Shown here piece by piece: positions 1-5,281 of a stretch of 5,520 nucleotides of DNA. Position 1 is the stretch's first letter. Every line of letters starts with the position of its first letter. Both the position numbers and the translations under genes were made by a program. Under the pieces are notes generated by a model. That model had not been told where the DNA came from and ran no database searches. It saw only the letters and a list, made by a program, of their open reading frames with translations. The DNA is from an uncultured Bacilli bacterium (GTDB taxonomy: Bacteria > Bacillota_I > Bacilli_A > RF39 > UBA660): the NCBI GenBank assembly GCA_947624635.1, contig CANQLF010000083.1, positions 1 through 5,520 of the forward strand, read 5' to 3'.

Positions 1-216
1 GAAAGTAATATAAAAACAAATAATAAAAAATACACTTTAGAAGAACAAGCAATTATCAATATTATTAAAAATAATGAATCAATTAAACAAGAAGAAATAG
101 CAACACTTATAAATAAATCTGTTAGAACAGTAAAATCTATAATGAAAGAGATGCAAGAAGAAAATATTATTAAAAGAAGCAACGGAAAAAGAGATAGCAA
201 ATGGATAATACTCTAA
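1..216 (+). CDS. C-terminal fragment of a protein ending in a winged-helix DNA-binding domain (5' end outside window)
   Basis: Frame 1 is open from the first base to a TAA at 214-216, giving 71 residues with no start in the window. The visible part reads as a winged helix-turn-helix: a first helix (YTLEEQAIINIIKNN, about residues 11-25), then QEEIATLINKS, then the recognition-like helix VRTVKSIMKEMQEE (about 41-54), and a short wing with the pattern IIKRSNGKRDSKWIIL. This 'RTV+..++ELQ..GIIKR.G....W.I' ending is common at the C-terminus of Schlafen/AlbA_2-type ATP-binding proteins and of some Fic proteins. The N-terminal catalytic part is missing, so the full family cannot be decided. No clear terminator follows; the next gene starts 93 bases later on the same strand. 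The reading frame and HTH fold are well supported, the family is an inference. Confidence 0.75.
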   Translation, partial: ESNIKTNNKKYTLEEQAIINIIKNNESIKQEEIATLINKSVRTVKSIMKEMQEENIIKRSNGKRDSKWIIL

Positions 217-254
217 ATAATTGTATATTAAAAAATAAAAACATCTTAAAATAA

Positions 255-272
255 TATGAAAGCATATTCATA
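255..272. promoter_or_regulatory. Operator-like palindrome upstream of the lysozyme gene (tentative)
   Basis: TATGAA (255-260), six bases, then TTCATA (267-272) form a dyad with perfect 6-bp arms. It fits the TGAA-N6-TTCA pattern known for ArsR/SmtB-family metal sensors, and shares the 9-mer GCATATTCA with the first cad operator at 2159-2167. It lies 38 bases before the lysozyme start, where a promoter would be expected, although no convincing -35/-10 pair could be assigned. A short T-run follows (276-281), so a weak AT-only terminator hairpin for the upstream gene is the main alternative. Chance occurrence in AT-rich DNA is also possible. Confidence 0.3.
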
Positions 273-309
273 ATACTTTTTCAAAAATATAATATATCGA
301 GGTGAAGTT

Positions 310-1335
310 ATGGAAAAGAAAGGTATCGATATATCATACCATCAGGGAAATATTGATTTTGAAAAAGTTAAAAAAGATGTGGATTTCGTAATAATAAGAT
401 GTGGATATGGAAAAGATATTGCTAGTCAAGATGATAAAAAGTTCAAAAGAAATATTGATGAATGCATAAGACTAAATATTCCATTTGGTATATATCTATA
501 TAGTTATGCAAAAAGTGAAGCTGATGCTTTAAGTGAAGCAAATCACGTATTAAGACTTATTAAAGGTTACAAAATTCCTTATCCAATATACTATGATGTA
601 GAAGATGCATCACAAAGTGGATTGAGTAATCAAACACTAGTAAACATCTGTAAAACATTTTGCAGTACTCTTGAAAAAAATGGATATTATACAGGAATAT
701 ACGCAAATCTAAGTTGGTTAAATACTAAACTTAGCTCTAATGAATTAGATAAATATGATAAATGGCTCGCACAATGGGCAAGTAAAGCAACTTATAAAAA
801 AAGTTACGGAATGTGGCAATACACAAGTAGTGGTAGTGTAAGTGGTATAAGTGGTAGGGTAGATATGAATATTGTTTATAAAGATTATCCAAGTATTATA
901 AAATCTAATAAATTAAATAATTATAATGATAGTAATAACGTTGTAACTGAAAATAAAACACCTAATACAAATACTTCTACTACAACAAAATATACTGTAG
1001 TAAAAGGTGATAGTCTATGGAAAATAGGTGAAAAATATAATATTAAATGGCAAGATATCGCAGCAAAAAATAATATCAAAAGTCCATATACTATAAGAGT
1101 AGGAGAAGTATTAGATATTCCAACAAATAATAAAGCAACATCAGATTTTAAAGTAGGAGATAAAGTAGTATTTAAAAGTTCTAAAAATATATACACAAGT
1201 GTAGATAGTACTAAAGCTCTAAAATCTAAATATGATGGTGGAACAATCACTAAAATATTTGAAGGGAAACTAAATGAATTACAATTAAATACAAATAGAG
1301 GATATGTAAGAAAAAGTGATGTTAAAAAAGTTTAA
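310..1335 (+). CDS. GH25 N-acetylmuramidase (lysozyme) with LysM and SH3-like domains
   Basis: This is predicted to cleave the MurNAc-GlcNAc bond of peptidoglycan. Residues 3-195 form a glycoside hydrolase family 25 barrel: the start GIDISYHQGNIDF with acidic D7, the strand-end motif YYDVED with D96 and the likely catalytic acid E98, then MWQYTSSG (168-175) and VDMN (D185). A Ser/Thr/Asn-rich linker (about 196-226) leads to one LysM domain (about 227-271, YTVVKGDSLWKIGEKY) and a C-terminal SH3-like domain (about 279-338, FKVGDKVVF...GYVRKSDV). LysM and SH3 both anchor such enzymes to the wall. The ATG at 310 is chosen because GAGGTGA (299-305) precedes it and the GH25 fold begins almost at once. 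There is no signal peptide, so this resembles a phage-type endolysin that needs a holin or lysis for release; no holin or other phage gene is visible. It could be a prophage remnant or a domesticated lysozyme. Confidence 0.93.
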   Translation: MEKKGIDISYHQGNIDFEKVKKDVDFVIIRCGYGKDIASQDDKKFKRNIDECIRLNIPFGIYLYSYAKSEADALSEANHVLRLIKGYKIPYPIYYDVEDASQSGLSNQTLVNICKTFCSTLEKNGYYTGIYANLSWLNTKLSSNELDKYDKWLAQWASKATYKKSYGMWQYTSSGSVSGISGRVDMNIVYKDYPSIIKSNKLNNYNDSNNVVTENKTPNTNTSTTTKYTVVKGDSLWKIGEKYNIKWQDIAAKNNIKSPYTIRVGEVLDIPTNNKATSDFKVGDKVVFKSSKNIYTSVDSTKALKSKYDGGTITKIFEGKLNELQLNTNRGYVRKSDVKKV

Positions 1336-1391
1336 TTTTTGTTAAGTGTTCAGCGAAAGTCATGATAAATGTTCATTAAAACTTAAAAAGA

Positions 1392-1429
1392 AAAAAGAAC
1401 TTACATTAATAAAGGTGTAAGTTCTTTTT
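1392..1429. terminator. Bidirectional Rho-independent terminator
   Basis: AAAAAGAACTTACA (1392-1405) and TGTAAGTTCTTTTT (1416-1429) are perfect 14-base inverted repeats around a 10-base loop. The stem ends in a T-run on the plus strand, and the A-run to its left (1385-1396 region) gives a T-run on the minus strand. It lies between the convergent ends of the lysozyme gene and the DUF2975-like gene, so it can end transcription from both sides. Confidence 0.9.
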
Positions 1430-1434
1430 AACAA

Positions 1435-2064
1435 TTATTTACTGTTTTTTTTCTTTTTTTCTAGATTATATCCACTTTCAAATATATATTTAAATATACT
1501 AGCAACTGCAAATGCTACTGCAAAACCAAAAAATAAGTCAGTAGTAACGTTTGAAAAATATAATTCAAAATCATTTGAAAGCATTGGTATAACACTCATA
1601 ATGGATATTATAAAATATGTTATAAAACCTATTTTTGTATACAATTTAGCCATGTTAGTACAAGTGATGTTTTCATAATCAAATGGTGTATCTTTACTTA
1701 TTAAATTTACAACCAATTTTTTAACTTCAGTTGCTACTAAAAAAGTTAATATTACTGAGAATAATAAATATACATAATTTAGTACTACAGAAATTATAAA
1801 ATGTGTATTACTAAACTTTCCAACTTCTTTAAGTATTTCATTACTACTTAATCCACTAAATCTGCTACTAAGAGATATGAGTAAATCATCTGCTCCAATT
1901 TTATTTGGTAAAAATTCTTTTACACAAAATCCACATACTGACAAAGTTAATTGAACAAATAAATAAACGAATAATGCAATTATTGCAAGTCTAGCTAATT
2001 GAACAATAACGTAAACTAAATTAAGACTTTCTCTTCTTTCTTTTAATTCTTTAGATTCTACCAC
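1435..2064 (-). CDS. Four-helix membrane protein, DUF2975-like
   Basis: This encodes 209 residues of unknown function in the cell membrane. Four hydrophobic segments are visible at about 15-45, 88-111, 144-163 and 174-195. A soluble extracytoplasmic-looking loop lies between the first two, and a Lys-rich tail (LEKKKKNSK) closes the protein. The segment ISKDTPFDYENITCTNMAKLYTKIG (122-146) matches the DUF2975 signature of a 'G.PF..EN...L..IG' turn between helices 2 and 3, and the end AVASIFKYIFESGYNLE (186-202) fits the family's 'IF.YG..LQ' close. The start is GTG: it is preceded by AAGGAGT (2074-2080 on the minus strand) at 9-base spacing, and no better start lies upstream. DUF2975 genes often stand beside a small Xre-type HTH gene, but none is present here. 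The terminator follows its stop closely, so it appears to be a single-gene unit. Membrane nature is clear, family assignment is by pattern. Confidence 0.75.
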   Translation of the reverse strand: MVESKELKERRESLNLVYVIVQLARLAIIALFVYLFVQLTLSVCGFCVKEFLPNKIGADDLLISLSSRFSGLSSNEILKEVGKFSNTHFIISVVLNYVYLLFSVILTFLVATEVKKLVVNLISKDTPFDYENITCTNMAKLYTKIGFITYFIISIMSVIPMLSNDFELYFSNVTTDLFFGFAVAFAVASIFKYIFESGYNLEKKKKNSK

Positions 2065-2092
2065 TAATTCTCAACTCCTTTTCTATGATATA

Positions 2093-2121
2093 AGTATAAA
2101 ATAAATATTATTAAAAATCAA
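2093..2121 (-). promoter_or_regulatory. Promoter of the DUF2975-like gene
   Basis: Reading the minus strand, a -35 TTGATT (2116-2121) is followed by a 17-base spacer and a -10 TATACT (2093-2098). This gives a start of transcription about 10-20 bases before the AAGGAGT ribosome site at 2074-2080. It diverges from the cad promoter, whose -35 begins only 25 bases away at 2146. Confidence 0.6.
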
Positions 2122-2145
2122 CACTTTCTATATTTTTATTTTTTC

Positions 2146-2175
2146 TTGACAATTGAATGCATATTCAACTATAAT
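2146..2175 (+). promoter_or_regulatory. Consensus sigma-A promoter of the cad operon
   Basis: TTGACA (2146-2151) and TATAAT (2170-2175) are both perfect consensus hexamers, separated by 18 bases. A T-rich stretch (2131-2144) just upstream may act as an UP element. Such a strong core promoter makes sense if repression is the main control. One operator fills the spacer and a second lies just past the -10. Confidence 0.88.
2153..2168. promoter_or_regulatory. Operator 1 for the CadC-like repressor
   Basis: TTGAATGCATATTCAA has perfect 6-bp arms around GCAT and fits the TGAA-N6-TTCA core known for ArsR/SmtB metal sensors. It fills nearly the whole -35/-10 spacer of the cad promoter, so bound repressor would exclude RNA polymerase. 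It is followed by ACTAT, as is operator 2. Assignment to the adjacent CadC-like protein is inferred from position and family. Confidence 0.75.
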
Positions 2176-2185
2176 TAAAATATAA

Positions 2186-2201
2186 TTGAATAAGTATTCA
2201 A
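2186..2201. promoter_or_regulatory. Operator 2 for the CadC-like repressor
   Basis: TTGAATAAGTATTCAA is a second copy of the same dyad, with 7-bp arms (TTGAATA/TATTCAA) around AG. It lies just downstream of the -10, over the predicted transcript start. Its centre is 33 bases from that of operator 1, close to three helical turns, so two repressor dimers would sit on roughly the same face of the DNA. Confidence 0.72.
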
Positions 2202-2217
2202 CTATTAGGAGGTACAT

Positions 2218-2595
2218 ATGAGTAAAAATGAATTTATATGTGATTGTAACATTATACATGAAAGTGTTGTTAATGACGTAATAAAAAGAATGCCTAGTGA
2301 TATTGTTTTTAACAAACTAACTCACTTTCTAAAAATAATGGGTGATAATACCAGAGCTAAAATATTATGGGCATTAGATCAAAATGAAATGTGTGTATGT
2401 GATATAGCTAATGTATTAAATATGACTAAATCATCAGTTTCTCATCAACTTAAAAATTTAAAAGATGCTAAAATAGTTAAATATAGAAAAAGTGGTAAAG
2501 AAGTTTATTATACTTTAGATGATGAACATGTAAAAAAATTATTTGAATTATCTATAGAACACATAAATCATCAAGGAGGGCTATATGAAAAATAA
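2218..2595 (+). CDS. cadC: CadC-like ArsR/SmtB-family metal-responsive repressor
   Basis: This is a dimeric winged-helix repressor expected to release DNA on binding Cd(II), Pb(II) or Zn(II). The N-terminal tail has C8 and C10, and the family hallmark ELCVCD appears as EMCVCDIANVLNMT with C59 and C61, giving the ligands of the alpha3N Cd/Pb site. The recognition helix is TKSSVSHQLKNLKDAKIV (70-87), followed by the wing VKYRKSGKEVYYTL. A second site is also intact: D102, H104, H115 and H118 have exactly the +2/+13/+16 spacing of the CzrA/SmtB alpha5 zinc site. Length (125 residues) is normal for CadC. The ATG at 2218 follows AGGAGGT (2207-2213). It is the first gene of the operon and probably represses itself through the two operators in its promoter. 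Which metals it senses in the cell is inferred. Confidence 0.93.
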   Translation: MSKNEFICDCNIIHESVVNDVIKRMPSDIVFNKLTHFLKIMGDNTRAKILWALDQNEMCVCDIANVLNMTKSSVSHQLKNLKDAKIVKYRKSGKEVYYTLDDEHVKKLFELSIEHINHQGGLYEK

Positions 2596-4426
2596 TATTA
2601 TAAAAATAATAATCAGTTTTACATTACTTATTATTGGACTAATATTAAAACTTAAATATAATTTAATAAGTAATATTATATTTATTACATCATATCTACT
2701 AATTGGATATGAAGTAATAATAAAGTCTTTTAAAAATATTTTAGAAGGCAAAATATTTGATGAAAATTTTCTAATGTTAATAGCAACTATAGGTGCATTT
2801 TTAATTGGTGAAAATGCTGAAGCAACTTCAGTAATGTTATTTTATCAAGTTGGAGAAATGCTTCAAGATTATGCTGTAGATAAATCTAAAAAATCAATTA
2901 CAAAACTTATGGATTTAAAAGTAGAAGTTGCTAATAAAAAGATTGGTGAAAAAATAGTTAAAACTAAAGTAGAAGAAATTAAAATTGGAGATATTATAAT
3001 TATCAAACCTTATGAAAAAATACCACTAGATGGAATAATTATAAAAGGTACCTCTACAATTGATACTAAAAATTTAACAGGTGAATCAATTCCTAGAAGT
3101 GTTAGTGAAAAAGATGAAGTATTAAGTGGCTCTATAAATAGAGAAAATATATTGGAAGTAAAAGTTACGAAGGAATATAATAATTCAACAGTAAGTAAAA
3201 TATTAGATTTAGTTAGTAATGCAAGTGATAAGAAATCTAAATCAGAAAACTTTATAAGTAGATTTGCAAAAGTTTATACACCAATTGTAGTTTTTGTGGC
3301 AATAATATTATCAATACTTCCTCCAATAATTTTAAATCAAGATTTTAATACATGGATATATAGAGCATTAACATTTCTTGTTGTGTCTTGTCCTTGTGCA
3401 CTAGTTATATCAATTCCACTTAGCTTTTTTGCTGGTATTGGATTATCTAGTAAGCTTGGAATATTGATAAAGGGAAGTAATCACTTAGAAAACTTATCTA
3501 AAACTGAAATTATGGTATTTGATAAAACTGGTACTTTAACAAAGGGTGTGTTTAAAGTTCAAAAAGTTTGTCCGATTGAGATAGACGAAGATGAATTTTT
3601 AAAGTTAGTAAGCACTGCTGAAAGTTATTCTAATCATCCTATATCTAAATCTATAATAGGTTACTATAATAAAAAGATAGATCATAAGCTTGTTAAAAAT
3701 ATAGAAGAGAAATCTGGAATGGGTGTTATTGCTAAGATAAATAAAAAAGAAGTGGCTGTTGGTAATGATAAATTATTAAATGAATTAGGTATAAAATTTG
3801 ATAAAGTTAATGATATGGGTACAATTATTTATGTTTCAATAGACAAACATTATTCTGGTTATATTGTTATTTCAGATGAAATTAAAGATGATTCATATAA
3901 TTTAATTAAGGAACTTAAAAAAGATAATATTGTAACAGCAATGCTTACAGGTGATAAAGAAGAAATATCTAAAAGTGTATGTGAAAAACTTGGTATAGAC
4001 TTATATTATTCAGAACTTTTACCTTATGAAAAAGTAGAGAAGATTAACGATTTAATGAATGAAACAGCCACTAATGAAAAATTGACTTTTATAGGTGATG
4101 GTATAAATGATGCACCAAGTCTTGCTTTAGCTGATATCGGTGTATCTATGGGTGGTGTTGGAAGTGATGCTGCAATTGAAGCAAGTGATATAGTTATAAT
4201 GAATGATGAACCATCTAAAATTATTAAGGCAATTAAAATATCAAAAAAGACTATTAGAATAGTAAAAGAAAATATTATTTTTGCATTATTTGTTAAATTA
4301 TCAGTATTAGTTTTAAGTTCTTTAGGAATATCTTCAATGTGGCATGCTGTATTTGCAGATGTTGGTGTATCTCTTATAGCTATAATAAACTCTCTTAGAG
4401 TTTTAAGAACAAGAGGTATAAAATGA
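2585..4426 (+). CDS. cadA: Zn/Cd/Pb-exporting P1B-2-type ATPase, short form without N-terminal metal-binding domain
   Basis: This membrane pump exports divalent soft metals using ATP. Landmarks in order: actuator TGES (165-168), transmembrane CPC (C269-P270-C271), phosphorylation motif DKTGTLT with D313, the P1B-specific HP pair (H351-P352), TGD (455-457), and the hinge GDGINDAP (504-511). K571 and D592 in the last two helices have the same 21-residue spacing as the K/D pair that marks the Zn/Cd/Pb subgroup (ZntA/CadA). At 613 residues it is about 100 shorter than typical CadA: the chain begins directly with the first hydrophobic helices, so the usual HMA domain with its CxxC is absent, as is any His-rich tail. 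The ATG at 2585 overlaps cadC by 11 bases and uses AAGGAGGG (2573-2580) inside cadC, so translation is probably coupled and an earlier start is unlikely. Fully intact; the substrate range is inferred from motifs and partner. Confidence 0.94.
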   Translation: MKNNIIKIIISFTLLIIGLILKLKYNLISNIIFITSYLLIGYEVIIKSFKNILEGKIFDENFLMLIATIGAFLIGENAEATSVMLFYQVGEMLQDYAVDKSKKSITKLMDLKVEVANKKIGEKIVKTKVEEIKIGDIIIIKPYEKIPLDGIIIKGTSTIDTKNLTGESIPRSVSEKDEVLSGSINRENILEVKVTKEYNNSTVSKILDLVSNASDKKSKSENFISRFAKVYTPIVVFVAIILSILPPIILNQDFNTWIYRALTFLVVSCPCALVISIPLSFFAGIGLSSKLGILIKGSNHLENLSKTEIMVFDKTGTLTKGVFKVQKVCPIEIDEDEFLKLVSTAESYSNHPISKSIIGYYNKKIDHKLVKNIEEKSGMGVIAKINKKEVAVGNDKLLNELGIKFDKVNDMGTIIYVSIDKHYSGYIVISDEIKDDSYNLIKELKKDNIVTAMLTGDKEEISKSVCEKLGIDLYYSELLPYEKVEKINDLMNETATNEKLTFIGDGINDAPSLALADIGVSMGGVGSDAAIEASDIVIMNDEPSKIIKAIKISKKTIRIVKENIIFALFVKLSVLVLSSLGISSMWHAVFADVGVSLIAIINSLRVLRTRGIK

Positions 4427-4764
4427 CTATATTAGAAAAATTATCTAAATCTAAATTTAGAAGTAGTTTTAAATTAAAAGATAGTGATAAAGCTTACATA
4501 AATAAAAAAGGATTAGATGTAATAGAATCACATGCTTATGATTTTATAAATAAAAGGCTTGCCCCAAAAATTATACCAAACGATGGTAAACAAACACCAA
4601 TGAGGGGACATCCAGTATTTATTGCGCAACATGCTACTGCAACATGTTGTAGATCATGCCTTTATAAATGGCACAAAATACCCAAAAGTAAAGAATTAAG
4701 TGAAAATGAAATTGATTATATTGTAAGCATAATAATGGAATGGATAAAATCACAAATAAAATAA
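4423..4764 (+). CDS. DUF4186 family protein, third gene of the cad operon
   Basis: A 113-residue soluble protein of unknown function, recognised as DUF4186 by its core NDGKQTPMRGHPVFIAQHAT (53-72) followed by ATCCRSCLYKWHKIP (73-87). The N-terminal part LSKSKFRSSFKLKDSDKAYINKKGLD and the C-terminal helix SENEIDYIVSIIMEWI also follow the family pattern. H63, H70, C75, C76, C79 and H84 make a compact cluster of possible metal ligands; metal binding is an inference, not established for the family to my knowledge. There is no signal peptide or membrane helix. Its ATG shares an ATGA with the stop of the ATPase gene, and AGAGGT (4412-4417) serves as ribosome site, so it should be made together with the exporter under CadC control. 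A role in handling or sensing cytosolic metal, or in repairing a metal-sensitive target, would fit but is not shown. Confidence 0.85.
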   Translation: MTILEKLSKSKFRSSFKLKDSDKAYINKKGLDVIESHAYDFINKRLAPKIIPNDGKQTPMRGHPVFIAQHATATCCRSCLYKWHKIPKSKELSENEIDYIVSIIMEWIKSQIK

Positions 4765-4964
4765 TGTCAAAAAATGTTGAAAACCTATTGCAATTTATCG
4801 AAAAAGATGATATATTAGAACTGCTTAATAGAATAAAGCAATTAATAATATTTAATTTACTTTCAAGTTTATTACTTATTATTAATAATCATATCCTAAA
4901 AGATATGATACGCTTATTAAAATTTATTGAGTATTATTCAGTAATGGTAATATTTAATAAATGA
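4764..4964 (+). CDS. Doubtful small ORF at the end of the cad operon
   Basis: An ATG at 4764 overlaps the DUF4186 stop as TAATG, a common arrangement for coupled genes, and opens a 66-residue frame ending in TGA at 4962-4964. An in-frame ATG at 4740 would lengthen it, but lies inside the DUF4186 gene. The first 26 residues (MSKNVENLLQF onward, helical and charged) look like a real protein. The rest is a Leu/Ile/Asn/Phe mixture, as expected from translating AT-rich noncoding DNA, and contains the hairpin at 4882-4920. No Shine-Dalgarno site lies at a proper distance from either ATG. I do not recognise any family. It may be a chance frame or the remnant of a decayed gene. Confidence 0.22.
   Translation: MSKNVENLLQFIEKDDILELLNRIKQLIIFNLLSSLLLIINNHILKDMIRLLKFIEYYSVMVIFNK
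4882..4920. repeat. Inverted repeat / AT-rich hairpin
   Basis: The inner arms ATCATATC (4888-4895) and GATATGAT (4902-4909) pair perfectly around CTAAAA. Outer arms TTAATAA (4882-4888) and TTATTAA (4914-4920) can extend the stem if about five bases (TACGC) bulge on the 3' side. No clear T-run follows, so this is not a standard terminator. It may stabilise the 3' end of the cad transcript or be a relic repeat. Confidence 0.4.
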
Positions 4965-5036
4965 TTTGGATGCCATTAATTTGGTCTTATTATCTATTAA
5001 GTATATGCATATGAAGAAAGAAAACTTCAAAATAAG

Positions 5037-5061
5037 CGATGTTTACATCGACTAATGTAAA
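5037..5061 (+). repeat. Two overlapping, mutually exclusive hairpins ahead of a terminator
   Basis: CGATGT-TT-ACATCG (5037-5050) is a perfect 6-bp dyad with a tiny loop, which in RNA would open to CGATG/CATCG with a four-base loop. TTTACAT (5042-5048) can instead pair with ATGTAAA (5055-5061) around CGACTA. Both structures compete for the bases TTTACAT, and the terminator stem starts 18 bases further on. This is the form of an attenuator or a small structured RNA, but no known riboswitch was recognised, and the stems are short. Confidence 0.35.
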
Positions 5062-5078
5062 TATTGATTCAAACTAGG

Positions 5079-5107
5079 ATAACGTCTTGTCAGCGTTATT
5101 TTTTTTT
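5079..5107 (+). terminator. Rho-independent terminator downstream of the cad operon
   Basis: ATAACG (5079-5084) pairs with CGTTAT (5094-5099) around a nine-base loop, and the T at the end of the stem begins a run of nine T residues (5099-5107). The stem is short but the T-run is strong. It is the first credible plus-strand terminator after the cad genes, so the cad message probably has a long 3' tail of over 300 bases, unless a separate small RNA starts in between. Confidence 0.7.
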
Positions 5108-5133
5108 GTTTTATAAAGTCATGGTCAAAAAAT

Positions 5134-5182
5134 GAAATGTAAATAAAATAATAAAATAAACAATTTATCAAAGTTACATTTC
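5134..5182. repeat. 9-bp inverted repeat, 31-base spacing
   Basis: GAAATGTAA (5134-5142) and TTACATTTC (5174-5182) are perfect inverted copies separated by 31 bases of almost pure A/T. The distance is too long for a simple terminator and no T-run follows. They could be a loose hairpin or a recombination or protein-binding pair; nothing more can be said from the sequence. Confidence 0.35.
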
Positions 5183-5281
5183 GAACAAATAATAATAGCA
5201 ATAATACGGTAAATCGAACCCAAGTAAGGGATTTAAACTGATATAAAATTTTCAATTTTTTCACAAAACTGTGGAAAACTC

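Noticed and set aside
288..293. TATAAT as a -10 box for the lysozyme gene
   Set aside because: Transcription would start at about 300, inside the GAGGTGA ribosome site at 299-305, leaving no usable leader; no matching -35 is present.
921..1250. Minus-strand open frame of 109 codons inside the lysozyme gene
   Set aside because: It lies wholly opposite the LysM/SH3 part of a well-supported gene, has no ribosome site, and its Leu/Val-rich product is what the antisense of this linker and domain would give.
5212..5225. TCGAACCC, resembling the complement of a tRNA T-arm
   Set aside because: On the minus strand GGGTTCGA lacks complementary T-stem bases, and no acceptor stem, anticodon arm or D-arm can be built around it.
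5270..5278. TGTGGAAAA, one base from a DnaA box (TGTGGATAA)
   Set aside because: It is a single imperfect copy with no cluster of boxes or dnaA/dnaN genes nearby; it is better explained as part of the small dyad next to the promoter.
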